Below, in pieces: positions 6,700 through 12,700 of a stretch of 37,357 bases of DNA (the stretch's first letter is position 1; the number at the start of each line of letters is the position of its first letter). The DNA lies in IMG/VR virus record IMGVR_UViG_3300044846_000733, positions 1-37,357 of that record; one strand, written 5' to 3'. The notes beneath the pieces were generated by a model, which was not told the DNA's origin, did not search any database, and saw only the letters and a program-made list of their open reading frames with translations. The translations under genes were made by a program, and so were the position numbers. This DNA is from a virus.

Positions 6700-6868
6700 C
6701 AAACTGAATCATGCCGGTGACCGCATCATTTGGGAAAGCCCAACCGAGATGCTCGATGACATTTGGAAAGCCCGCGCCGAGCGGGATGCCGCACGTCGTC
6801 GGATCAGCGACCTTGAGATGATCATCAAGTTCATGCAGAACGGCGACGAAATCTACGAGGTGCAGTAA
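6692..6868 (+). CDS. Small charged helical protein, 58 aa, unknown
   Basis: GTG 6692 follows GGAGGAAG and overlaps the preceding gene by 8 bases; the stop overlaps the next ATG (TAATG). The sequence MVDKLNHAGDRIIWESPTEM, then LDDIWKARAERDAARRRISD and LEMIIKFMQNGDEIYEVQ predicts a central coiled-coil helix. The flanking overlaps and good ribosome binding site argue that it is expressed. No recognised family. Confidence 0.6.
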   Translation: MVDKLNHAGDRIIWESPTEMLDDIWKARAERDAARRRISDLEMIIKFMQNGDEIYEVQ

Positions 6869-7068
6869 TGGCTATCGGGAGCGGAGCCGAGATCGGCATC
6901 GTGTTCGGCAGGTGGGGCGACATGACCGATGCTGAAAAGGATCATTGGTGTGCCACGTTCCGTGACCGGTTCGGTGCTGACCTACTGAAGGGGTATGCGA
7001 CCCTGCACTATGCAAGGAGGGATCATGGAGCAGAAGTCATCGACCTCTCGCAACATCGTAGAGCTTGA
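6868..7068 (+). CDS. Small protein of unknown function, 66 aa
   Basis: ATG 6868 overlaps the previous TAA. The 66 residues include GRWGDMTDAEKDHWCATFRD and FGADLLKGYATLHYARRDHG, mixed helix with several aromatic residues. Its last 44 bases overlap the next gene, whose ribosome binding site (AAGGAGGG) lies within it. No motif points to a function. It belongs to the run of tightly packed early genes. Confidence 0.6.
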   Translation: MAIGSGAEIGIVFGRWGDMTDAEKDHWCATFRDRFGADLLKGYATLHYARRDHGAEVIDLSQHRRA

Positions 7069-7522
7069 CGAATACGAACTGTTTCACGCAGCCACGGCTG
7101 GTGTGCAGCGTCGTATCTCGAGCCTGAAGAAGAACCGTCCCCAGTTGTACGGTGCCGACGAGCGGCGCAACTACTGGGAGATCGACATTATTGGGATGAT
7201 GGGCGAGTACGCGGTATCGAAGTACCTGAACATTCATTGGCAGCCGGCGACGAACAAGCGTCTGTCCGAGTTGCCTGGTGACGTGGGTCGGTACGAGGTT
7301 CGGTCATCGACGTGGCCTGATGCCCATCTGCTGGTGCGTGAAGCCGACAAAGACAAGTCGCCGTACATTCTGGCTATTGTCCACGAATCGTCGGTGGATC
7401 TGCGCGGGTTCAAGTTTGGTGTCGATGCCAAGCAACCCCAGTACCATCGTGAGCGTCAGACGTATTGGGTTCCGCAAGCGGATCTCGAGCCAATGGCAAT
7501 GCTGCCCTTCCTGCTAGGGTAG
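7025..7522 (+). CDS. Putative PD-(D/E)XK-like nuclease, 165 aa
   Basis: ATG 7025 was chosen because AAGGAGGG lies just upstream; an in-frame ATG at 6995 lacks this. The product has GMMGEYAVSKYL (about 57-68, with an early Glu), then GDVGRYEVRSST (Glu-x-Arg in place of ExK) and HLLVREADKDKSPYILAIV. It ends with AKQPQYHRERQTYWVPQADLEPM. This order occurs in uncharacterised phage proteins that look like small restriction-endonuclease-fold nucleases; the E-V-R variation means activity is uncertain. It may process host or replicating DNA alongside the other nucleases of this module. Confidence 0.6.
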   Translation: MEQKSSTSRNIVELDEYELFHAATAGVQRRISSLKKNRPQLYGADERRNYWEIDIIGMMGEYAVSKYLNIHWQPATNKRLSELPGDVGRYEVRSSTWPDAHLLVREADKDKSPYILAIVHESSVDLRGFKFGVDAKQPQYHRERQTYWVPQADLEPMAMLPFLLG

Positions 7523-7592
7523 TTCTTTGTGTCATACAGATCGGAGGTTTATGGGAACTAACTGACCTTGTCCGTTGTCGAAAGGAGCCATC

Positions 7593-8060
7593 ATGCGGAA
7601 ACGCATCCTGACCCCAGTAATCCTGTCCCTGTCCCTACTAGCCACAAGCCCCGCAGAGGCCGCTGGAAGCCCCGCTGAGGGCCGCAACAGCGATATCTGC
7701 ACCAAGTACGTCAACCTCGCCAGGAAGGTGGGTTGGCCGAAATCCGACCGATGGATGCTCAGGCTGGTGCTTCACCGCGAAAGCCGGTGCCAGCCAACCA
7801 GCATCGGACGGAACCGTAATACGAAGGGCGAGGTAACTTCCCAAGACTGGGGATTACTTCAGATCAATGATGTGTCATGGGTTCGGTATCTTCGTGACCT
7901 GGGCATCATCAAAGATCGTGAGGATCTTCTGAATCCACGAATCAATCTCACCGCGGGACTAGCGTTGAGAACCTACAGCGTCGAGAGGGGACTATCACCG
8001 TGGCATCAATGGCGAACAAGCAGTCCGAATGGGTCTGCCGGTTCTGCGGTGTCTCCGTGA
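7593..8060 (+). CDS. Secreted lytic transglycosylase-like (lysozyme fold) protein, 155 aa
   Basis: The start ATG 7593 follows AAAGGAG; an in-frame start six codons earlier exists. Residues 1-24 are a clear signal peptide (MRKRILTPVILSLSLLATSP then AEAA). The mature part has LVLHRESRC (catalytic Glu at about 63), SQDWGLLQIN (about 83-92) and, toward the end, NLTAGLALRTYSV and PWHQW. These are the three conserved blocks of soluble lytic transglycosylases, which cut peptidoglycan glycan strands. Two cysteines (36, 66) could form a disulfide outside the cell. Being exported and encoded in the replication module, not with the lysis genes, is unusual. Confidence 0.8.
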   Translation: MRKRILTPVILSLSLLATSPAEAAGSPAEGRNSDICTKYVNLARKVGWPKSDRWMLRLVLHRESRCQPTSIGRNRNTKGEVTSQDWGLLQINDVSWVRYLRDLGIIKDREDLLNPRINLTAGLALRTYSVERGLSPWHQWRTSSPNGSAGSAVSP

Positions 8061-8152
8061 AAGTTTTCGTTCGACTGTCAGTACCACCAACACATAGCTG
8101 CCGCAAGAAACGGTGGCAGCAGATCAACCTCACCTTGAAAGGGGAGCAATGA
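8009..8152 (+). CDS. Zinc-ribbon-like microprotein, 47 aa
   Basis: This frame starts inside the 3' end of the transglycosylase gene (52-base overlap; GTG 8000 is an alternative) and its stop overlaps the SSB start (ATGA). It reads MANKQSEWVCRFCGVSVKVF, then VRLSVPPTHSCRKKRWQQIN. A Cys-x2-Cys plus His-x-Cys set is a compact zinc-binding site, followed by a basic stretch. Size and position next to SSB suggest nucleic acid binding or a protein adaptor, but this is inference. Confidence 0.6.
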   Translation: MANKQSEWVCRFCGVSVKVFVRLSVPPTHSCRKKRWQQINLTLKGEQ

Positions 8153-8550
8153 ATACCATCATCATCACGGGAAACGTGACGAAGGATCCCGAGATCCGTT
8201 ACACCAACAACCGGACCGCGATCTGCGTGTTCTCCGTTGCCACGTCATACGGCAAGGACGACAAGAAGCAGACCACGTTCCATGACGTGAAGGTTTTCGG
8301 TGACATGGCCGAGAACGTCGCAGCGTCGATCACCAAGGGTGTGCGTGTCACGGTCCACGGTCGTCTCGAGAAGTCAACGTACGAACGCAAGGACGGCGGC
8401 AAGGGTATGTCGGTTGACATTGTTGCCGAGTCGGTTGCCCTCGACGTGCGGTTCCGTCCTGCGTACGCAGACCAGACCGACAACACGATGAAGCAGGTGA
8501 AGCAGCAGTTCCCGAACGCGCAACTGCTCGATGAAGAACCTCCGTTCTGA
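8149..8550 (+). CDS. ssb: Single-stranded DNA-binding protein (OB fold)
   Basis: MNTIIITGNVTKDPEIRYTN starts a canonical bacterial-type SSB, continuing with TAICVFSVATSYG, TTFHDVKVFGDMAENV and KGVRVTVHGRLEKSTYERKDG. The OB-fold spans residues 1 to about 105. The acidic tail ends DEEPPF, close to the DDxPF-like tip through which SSBs recruit partner proteins. At 133 residues it is a little shorter than host SSBs. ATG 8149 follows AAAGGGGAG and overlaps the preceding stop. It would coat single strands made by the YqaJ nuclease and during replication. Confidence 0.92.
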   Translation: MNTIIITGNVTKDPEIRYTNNRTAICVFSVATSYGKDDKKQTTFHDVKVFGDMAENVAASITKGVRVTVHGRLEKSTYERKDGGKGMSVDIVAESVALDVRFRPAYADQTDNTMKQVKQQFPNAQLLDEEPPF

Positions 8551-8566
8551 TGTGAGAGCCGGCGTG

Positions 8567-8761
8567 ATGGCCGAAATACCGGCAACCGAAAAACAACTCA
8601 AGATGCTTTGGTCTTTACAGAAACGGTTGGGTATAGAACCGAAATGGTTTGATGACATGAGCAAGAGACAAGCTCAAGAGTTGATCAGCGACATGGTCGA
8701 TAAATGCACCGTGATTGAAAACATGAAAATAAACCAGTCAACTAATGATTGGTCGTTGTAA
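8567..8761 (+). CDS. Small helical protein with ATEKQ...SK.QAQELI motif, 64 aa
   Basis: The conserved part is PATEKQLKMLWSLQKRLGIE, then FDDMSKRQAQELISDMVDKC. This two-helix pattern is found as a short stand-alone domain and at the end of phage single-strand-binding and annealing proteins. ATG 8567 is placed just before it; earlier in-frame starts (ATG 8531, overlapping SSB, or GTG 8552) are possible and none has a strong ribosome binding site. Directly after SSB, it may modulate SSB or DNA contacts. The TAA stop is followed at once, in the same frame, by the next small frame. Confidence 0.6.
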   Translation: MAEIPATEKQLKMLWSLQKRLGIEPKWFDDMSKRQAQELISDMVDKCTVIENMKINQSTNDWSL

Positions 8762-8923
8762 TTGTGTGAGCATTGTGGGACAGTCTCGCGGGCGTTGACC
8801 GTCTGGTCTGTTGAGGACACGGCGTTCTGCGCCTGCGACTGCCATAACGCGCGGCGTTATGACCAAATGAACACGAAACAACGGAAGAAAGCAAGGGGAA
8901 AAGATGAAGTTCGCATACGCTGA
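8762..8923 (+). CDS. Cysteine-rich zinc-finger-like microprotein, 53 aa (TTG start)
   Basis: The frame begins immediately after the preceding TAA and in the same frame; TTG 8762 is the only sensible start. It reads MCEHCGTVSRALTVWSVEDT, then AFCACDCHNARRYDQMNTK and a Lys/Arg-rich tail. Cys-x2-Cys and Cys-x-Cys-x-Cys-His clusters strongly suggest bound zinc, so the frame is likely protein coding. There is no ribosome binding site, so expression would depend on reinitiation after, or readthrough of, the TAA. It overlaps the methyltransferase start by 20 bases. Confidence 0.5.
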   Translation: MCEHCGTVSRALTVWSVEDTAFCACDCHNARRYDQMNTKQRKKARGKDEVRIR

Positions 8924-9209
8924 CCCGCCCTATCTCGGCAACGGGAAGCGCAGGTATGCACCTTTCCACGAGAACGCAGGTGAGTATGACGACGTTCAGG
9001 CTCATCTTGATCTTGTAGCGCGGCTTGTCGATGAATACCCAGATGGCTGGGCGTTGTCATGCAACCCAAAAGATTTGCGGTGGGTGTTGCCGGCATTGCC
9101 TGACACGGTGCGAGTTTGTGCATGGACCAAGACGTTTCACCAGATCCGCGTCAATGTTTCTGTGCAGTACGCATGGGAACCCGTGGTTCTGGGGGGGGTC
9201 GGGACATGA
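8904..9209 (+). CDS. DNA adenine/cytosine-N4 methyltransferase, N-terminal half (frame broken at a G8 tract)
   Basis: MKFAYADPPYLG gives the catalytic DPPY motif IV within the first ten residues, followed by HLDLVARLVDEYPDGWALSC, VCAWTKTFHQ and VQYAWEPVVLGG. This is the small phage DNA methyltransferase type in which DPPY comes first and the SAM-binding motif last (beta-like order). The frame ends at TGA 9207-9209, shortly after eight G's at 9191-9198. The missing C-terminal part is encoded one frame away in the next entry. One more G, two fewer, or a -1 slip would join them into about 168 residues. DPPY enzymes methylate an amino group (adenine N6 or cytosine N4), here possibly to evade restriction. 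Confidence 0.8.
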   Translation: MKFAYADPPYLGNGKRRYAPFHENAGEYDDVQAHLDLVARLVDEYPDGWALSCNPKDLRWVLPALPDTVRVCAWTKTFHQIRVNVSVQYAWEPVVLGGVGT

Positions 9210-9409
9210 GGCATCGCAGGCCAATGACTCGAGACTGGATGGCCTGCCCTATCGCCATGCGAAAGGGTCTGCCTGGTGCGAAGCCGGCCGCGTTCTACAA
9301 CTGGGTGTTGGACATGATCGGCTGGGAGGAAGGCGATGTGATTGATGATCTGTTTCCTGGCACGAATGGTTTAGCGGAAGTGATTAGTCAAAGGGGATCC
9401 AAAGAATGA
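9206..9409 (+). CDS. DNA methyltransferase, C-terminal half (SAM-binding motif), out of frame with 8904-9209
   Basis: Reading in the -1 frame relative to the upstream half, RDMRHRRPMTRDWMACPIAM, GLPGAKPAAFYNWVLDMIG and DVIDDLFPGTNGLAEVIS supply the rest of the enzyme. DLFPGTNG is the SAM-binding motif I. A separate ATG at 9206 overlaps the upstream TGA (ATGA), so this could also be translated by coupling as a 67-residue second chain. The likelier explanation is one gene with a changed G-tract length, by sequencing error, mutation or phase variation. The 3' end overlaps the WhiB start (ATGA). Confidence 0.7.
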   Translation: MRHRRPMTRDWMACPIAMRKGLPGAKPAAFYNWVLDMIGWEEGDVIDDLFPGTNGLAEVISQRGSKE

Positions 9410-9786
9410 TCGAAAGACCTAGATGGATGCGTCGGGGAAATTGTGTCGGGGTTGCCGGCACGGTGTTCTTTCCAGACCTGGTGGGGATCAGCGACAAGGT
9501 GGCGTTTCGGGAGGCCCGAGCCTTGTGCGAAACCTGCGAAGTGCAAAAGGAATGCCTCGAGCAGGCGATGCGGAACGAACTCGAGCAGCCGCGCAGGTTC
9601 GGGATGTGGGGTGGCCTGACACCGAAGGAACGGCGCGGTCTACAATCTGAGCGTGACGCGCAAGCGGCGAGGGAATTGCAGCGAATCCGAGTGCAACCTG
9701 CCCGCCAAGGGCAAGGGACTCTGCAATCGTCACTACTTGAGGCTTTACCGGACCCAGAACTTGGAGCGTTCGAGGGAAGCTGCTAG
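9406..9786 (+). CDS. WhiB-family iron-sulfur transcription factor
   Basis: The four cluster-binding cysteines are at residues 13, 41, 44 and 50 (C-x27-C-x2-C-x5-C; GNCVG, ALCETCEVQKEC), with FFP at 21-23 and the GMWGG beta-turn at 66-70 followed by LTPKERR. This is the full Wbl signature. Wbl proteins hold a [4Fe-4S] cluster and bind the host primary sigma factor; phage versions such as the WhiB of mycobacteriophage TM4 can repress host genes and block superinfection. The family normally ends shortly after the basic ERR stretch. Here about 40 further residues overlap the HNH gene and look like a shadow of it. ATG 9406 overlaps the upstream stop. Confidence 0.9.
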   Translation: MIERPRWMRRGNCVGVAGTVFFPDLVGISDKVAFREARALCETCEVQKECLEQAMRNELEQPRRFGMWGGLTPKERRGLQSERDAQAARELQRIRVQPARQGQGTLQSSLLEALPDPELGAFEGSC

Positions 9787-10171
9787 ACGCTACGCCGAGA
9801 CGCACCGTGAACAGCGTCAGGAATACAAGCGTTTGTATAGGGCCGAGAATCGGGACAAGATCCGTGCCGACATGGCTGCGTACCGTAAGCGACACCATGA
9901 TCGTGTTCATGCTGGGCGTATGCGCCGCGACCGAAGGCTGAAAGAGAACGGGGTATTCTTGGTTACTGAGGCTGACATTCGCAGGCTACGCCGGCAGCCC
10001 TGCTACATCTGTGGTCTGCCTGCCGACACCATCGATCACCGTGTCCCGATAGCCAAGGGTGGTCGGCATTCGGTCGGGAACCTCGAGGCTTGCTGCCGAT
10101 CCTGCAACTTTTCCAAGCGTGATGTCCTGCTAGTGCAGTTTCTCAGGAGAAAAAGAAACCCCGCAGCCTGA
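9653..10171 (+). CDS. HNH endonuclease, 172 aa, with N-terminal zinc-finger-like segment
   Basis: The C-terminal HNH domain has C117-x2-C120 (CYIC), DH at 128-129 with RVPIAKGG, N143, and C148-x2-C151 followed by N-x-x-K. These are the HNH catalytic His/Asn and zinc knuckles. The N-terminus (CSESEC, then GLCNRHYLRLYR) is a Cys/His segment seen in other phage HNH proteins. A long basic helix (about 35-100) joins the two. It may act beside terminase in packaging or as a homing-type nicking enzyme; no intron is visible. GTG 9653 lies inside whiB (134-base overlap). An inverted repeat overlaps its 3' end. Confidence 0.85.
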   Translation: MTRKRRGNCSESECNLPAKGKGLCNRHYLRLYRTQNLERSREAARRYAETHREQRQEYKRLYRAENRDKIRADMAAYRKRHHDRVHAGRMRRDRRLKENGVFLVTEADIRRLRRQPCYICGLPADTIDHRVPIAKGGRHSVGNLEACCRSCNFSKRDVLLVQFLRRKRNPAA

Positions 10172-10204
10172 GCAGGGAAGGGGATACCTGTCGGCGCGGG
10201 GTTT
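10156..10204 (+). terminator. Inverted repeat at the end of the replication module, possible (bidirectional) terminator
   Basis: AAACCCCGC at 10156-10164 pairs perfectly with GCGGGGTTT at 10196-10204. The 31-base interval contains a smaller CAGG/CCTG stem. The T-run is only three bases and the left arm lies in the last codons of the HNH gene, so termination is plausible but not certain. It separates the early operon from the next cassette. Confidence 0.45.
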
Positions 10205-10248
10205 CGGAGCGTGAGACTATCAGACTTTGTGTGTCTCAGTTTGATGAG

Positions 10249-10294
10249 TCGCCCTTAGTGGTGACCGCAATCGGGCGGCTCGCCCTTAGTGGTG
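10249..10294 (+). repeat. Direct repeat of 15 bases, two copies 31 bases apart
   Basis: TCGCCCTTAGTGGTG occurs at 10249-10263 and again at 10280-10294. Nothing else in the flanks is shared. The second copy contains the stop codon of a possible minus-strand gene. The pair may be operator sites or a small duplication left by recombination. The stretch 10205-10280 otherwise holds only a TGAGAC/GTCTCA inverted repeat (10212-10217, 10233-10238). Confidence 0.6.
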
Positions 10295-10483
10295 GCTCTC
10301 GCCCGCCCGCTCGAGGGTGGCCGCGCCGGTCGTCCCCAGCTCGGGGGTGGGGGTCTGGGTTGTTTGTGTCGCGCAACTAATCGACCGACCATTTACGGCA
10401 TGGCGCGGGGGTGTCATCGGGCCGGCGAGGATCTCGGCGAGACGTGCGGACACGTTGCACGGGTTGATCGTCGTCGCGGTCAT
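10286..10483 (-). CDS. Possible small divergent gene, 65 aa
   Basis: On the minus strand an ATG at 10483 opens 65 residues, MTATTINPCNVSARLAEILA then GPMTPPRHAVNG and a Thr/Pro-rich tail ending SHH. Third codon positions are mostly G or C and the composition is protein-like, unlike the overlapping plus-strand frames, which are Gly/Arg-rich. CATAAT (a near-perfect -10 box on that strand) lies six bases before the ATG, which would make the transcript leaderless, a common mode in actinobacteria. No -35 match and no family are seen. If real, it is transcribed away from the Gp88 cassette and might regulate it. Confidence 0.35.
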   Translation of the reverse strand: MTATTINPCNVSARLAEILAGPMTPPRHAVNGRSISCATQTTQTPTPELGTTGAATLERAGESHH

Positions 10484-10570
10484 GCGGGCATTATGGGGAA
10501 GGGTTTGCGCATCGGCGACGGTGGCAACATACTGACGCGGCGGGGCTAGTTATGTTCCTAGCGTCATTAC

Positions 10571-10599
10571 TTGCAAACGTCTGACGGTTGGGGCATAAT
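10571..10599 (+). promoter_or_regulatory. Sigma-70-type promoter for the Gp88 cassette
   Basis: TTGCAA (10571-10576) and CATAAT (10594-10599) are separated by exactly 17 bases. The -10 box matches consensus at five of six positions and the -35 at four. Transcription would begin near 10606, about 40 bases before the ATG at 10645, which has a purine-rich AAGAAGGGG ahead of it. This is the best promoter match I see in the window. Confidence 0.65.
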
Positions 10600-10644
10600 T
10601 CCTAGGTGGTCGGCATCGGGTCGGCCAGGAAGAAGGGGTAAAGA

Positions 10645-11622
10645 ATGTCAACTATTACCAGGCGGTCAGCCCACGTCGGCACGGTCGCGCTATCGGACCG
10701 GCCCATTAGGGTGCGGATTGAGACACCGGCGGGGCCGTTGCAGCTTCATGCGGACTCTAAAACGGGGCCATCGGGTTACTGGGCGGAGGGTCGTCGGCCT
10801 GTCTCGATTGTCCCGAATGCTTTTGGCTTGCCATCGGGGCCGATGGAGATCGGCGGAACGTGTCCGCAATACTCGGTGAACGCTTGCCAGTCTTGTTACG
10901 CGGCACGCATGGAAGGCGGGCCGTTTGCGGCATTTTCCGACATGGTTTCGCGGAACCTGGCAACGCTCGAACGGCTGAAGGAATACGGGCAAGGGGCCGT
11001 GGTCGATGCGCTGACGGCGTTGGTGGATCGTTCCTACGCGCTGCAAGTGGCGGCGGGTGTCGCGTCTCCGTCGTTTCGGTGGTTGTCGTCGGGTGATTTG
11101 TTCGCGCCTTGGTTTGCGGCGGCGGTGCGGGAGGTGCAGCGGTCGCGGCCTTCGGTGACGTTTTGGGGCTACACGCGGTCGATCCGCTACCTAACTAACC
11201 TTTTCGGGCGGTCATCGTTGCCGAGCAACGCGCGGTGGTTTGTGTCGGTAGACGCTGACAACGTCGGCACGCATTCGGTTGCGGCGGCGCGGTACGGGTT
11301 GCCCGTGGCATACCTTGCGAAGGATCGGGGCGAGCTTGCGTTACTTCGGGCCGTCGTGGATTCGGTGCGGGGTGAGAAGGTCGCGGGGTTGGTTTGTCCC
11401 GCGTCGGGCGTATGGGCTGACGATGATTTAGGGCCGGCGTATGTTGTCGGCGCGGACGGTCGGCGGGCCTCGCTCGATCATGGGCCTACCGTGGGGGCGT
11501 GTGCAGCGTGTGCGGCGTGTCTCCCTGGCTCGCGGGTGCGGGACATTGCGTTTCTACGGCATGGCGGGGCGGGTACGGCGGCGACGTGGCAACGGCTCCA
11601 AGTGCGTCGGGGGGTGAAGTGA
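10645..11622 (+). CDS. Gp88-family (mycobacteriophage L5 gp88-like) cysteine-rich protein
   Basis: The 325 residues show the Gp88 pattern. An N-terminal KTGPSGYW and PNAFGLPSG precede TCPQYSVNACQSCYAARM (about 72-89), then RWLSSGDLF, VTFWGYTRSIRYL, and a C-terminal cysteine cluster GACAACAACLPGS with FLRHGG. A further VCPA lies before it. The spacing and the CYA motif recall iron-sulfur or radical-SAM-related phage proteins of the Gp37/Gp68 and Gp88 groups; activity is unknown for all of them. It is the first gene of a short GC-rich operon and its stop overlaps the next ATG. The GC-rich codon choice (GCG, CGG, GGG) is unlike the flanking modules. Confidence 0.72.
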   Translation: MSTITRRSAHVGTVALSDRPIRVRIETPAGPLQLHADSKTGPSGYWAEGRRPVSIVPNAFGLPSGPMEIGGTCPQYSVNACQSCYAARMEGGPFAAFSDMVSRNLATLERLKEYGQGAVVDALTALVDRSYALQVAAGVASPSFRWLSSGDLFAPWFAAAVREVQRSRPSVTFWGYTRSIRYLTNLFGRSSLPSNARWFVSVDADNVGTHSVAAARYGLPVAYLAKDRGELALLRAVVDSVRGEKVAGLVCPASGVWADDDLGPAYVVGADGRRASLDHGPTVGACAACAACLPGSRVRDIAFLRHGGAGTAATWQRLQVRRGVK

Positions 11623-11888
11623 TGCGGTGCCAGGTTTGCGGGGGTCGGGTGCATACGGGGGCGAGATGTCGCCATTTCGCGCCACGGCGGGCGGCTCGAC
11701 GTGTTCCGGCGGCGGTTGTCGTCGGGTTTCGTTGGGTTGTTGGGTTGGTTGGCGTGTTCGGCGCGGGTCGTGCATTCGACGCGGCCAACGACGGTGCGGG
11801 CAGTTGGTTCGGGGTTTTTGTTGGGTTGGGTTTCACGTTTGCGGCGGTCGTCTGGCCGTCGTCATCATCACAAGAAAGGAAGGGTTAG
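11622..11888 (+). CDS. Zinc-ribbon plus two-pass membrane protein, 88 aa
   Basis: ATG 11622 overlaps the Gp88 stop. The N-terminus MRCQVCGGRVHTGARCRHFA gives Cys-x2-Cys and Cys-x-His, a half zinc ribbon, followed by a basic stretch RRAARR. Two hydrophobic segments follow (AAVVVGFRWVVGLVGVFGAG and WFGVFVGLGFTFAAVVW) separated by FDAANDG. A cytoplasmic zinc ribbon tethered to the membrane by a hairpin is therefore predicted. No family is recognised. It is co-transcribed with the Gp88 gene. Confidence 0.6.
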   Translation: MRCQVCGGRVHTGARCRHFAPRRAARRVPAAVVVGFRWVVGLVGVFGAGRAFDAANDGAGSWFGVFVGLGFTFAAVVWPSSSSQERKG

Positions 11889-11890
11889 TT

Positions 11891-12316
11891 ATGTTGGCGG
11901 AATGTTTTAGGTGTGGGAAGGTGGCCGACGGTGTCGGTACTTGCCCACTTTGTGGGTCGTTTGCGTTTCATGCGCCGAATACGGGCGGCACGGCGGCTTA
12001 CGATTTGGGCGGGGCTGACAAGCTCGACGCGATCACGGCGGCGGACATCGTTTCGGCGGGTTTGTCGGTCACGGTGTCGCCAGAACTCAGCGCGATTTCG
12101 TATGAGTGGCACGGTAATGGGCCGGTGTTCGTGTTGGCATACGGGAAGGCGCGAGAGACGATCAAGGCCGTGAAGATTGAGACGGTCGGGGACGTGGTGC
12201 GGCTTGCGTTGGCGGACTGGCATACCTGCACGGGGTCGCCAATGTTGCCCCGCAAGGTTGGCAAGTATTCGGTCACGTTCTCGGGGTACTTCGACGCGGG
12301 GACGGTGACGGCGTGA
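11891..12316 (+). CDS. Zinc-ribbon protein, 141 aa, unknown function
   Basis: ATG 11891 begins two bases after the previous stop, with AAAGGAAGG upstream. The N-terminus MLAECFRCGKVADGVGTCPL then CGSF is a classic four-cysteine zinc ribbon (CxxC-x10-CxxC). The rest (about 40-141) is mixed alpha/beta, with AAYDLGGADKLDAITAADIV, ISYEWHGNGPVFVLAYGKA, TVGDVVRLALADW and KVGKYSVTFSGYF. It may bind nucleic acid or serve as an adaptor for Gp88. Codon use is GC-rich like the whole cassette. No named family is recognised. Confidence 0.65.
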   Translation: MLAECFRCGKVADGVGTCPLCGSFAFHAPNTGGTAAYDLGGADKLDAITAADIVSAGLSVTVSPELSAISYEWHGNGPVFVLAYGKARETIKAVKIETVGDVVRLALADWHTCTGSPMLPRKVGKYSVTFSGYFDAGTVTA

Positions 12317-12480
12317 AACGTGAGTGCGGGCATTGCGGCGCGTCTCCGGCGTGGTTCGGGTCGCGTGATACTTTCGACGGCTCGCGGGTGCCGTGTTGCC
12401 GTCTGTGTCGGGTGACGTGGGGTCAGCGGGTGCGGGGCGTGTGGCGGCGTTTCCAATACCGTCGGGCGGTGCGGCCGTGA
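12313..12480 (+). CDS. Zinc-finger-like basic microprotein, 55 aa
   Basis: GTG 12313 overlaps the preceding stop (GTGA) and the stop overlaps the next GTG. The sequence MKRECGHCGASPAWFGSRDT, then FDGSRVPCCRLCRVTW, gives CxxC and CCxxC pairs, a small zinc ribbon. The tail (GQRVRGVWRRFQYRRAVRP) is strongly basic. Charge and size suggest nucleic acid binding. The GTGA couplings on both sides support translation. Confidence 0.6.
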   Translation: MKRECGHCGASPAWFGSRDTFDGSRVPCCRLCRVTWGQRVRGVWRRFQYRRAVRP

Positions 12481-12671
12481 CGGCGGCGGAAGTGGTTGAG
12501 CTGCTCGGGCGGGTTGGGTCGCTTGATCTGACTTCTGATCGGGTGCCTATCTCGGTGCGGGTTACCGTGCATGACGTTCGGCAAGTATTCGGGAGGCGTG
12601 ACTACCTTGTCGAGCCGGTCGCGGGTCGGGGTCGGGCGTGGGTGTCGTCGGATCGGGTGCGGCTCGACTAA
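12477..12671 (+). CDS. Small protein, 64 aa, last gene of the Gp88 cassette
   Basis: GTG 12477 overlaps the previous stop. MTAAEVVELLGRVGSLDLTS then VPISVRVTVHDVRQVFGRRD and YLVEPVAGRGRAWVSSDRV predicts one helix followed by a beta-rich part. No cysteines are present, unlike its operon partners. No family is recognised. A strong terminator begins 30 bases downstream, so it closes the transcription unit. Confidence 0.6.
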   Translation: MTAAEVVELLGRVGSLDLTSDRVPISVRVTVHDVRQVFGRRDYLVEPVAGRGRAWVSSDRVRLD

Positions 12672-12700
12672 CTGAAACGTCATACCGCTAGCGGCATAGG

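Noticed and set aside
7551-7565. A four-codon frame (ATG 7551) after GGAGG
   Set aside because: Too short to assess; it could be a leader peptide for the transglycosylase gene but nothing beyond the GGAGG supports it.
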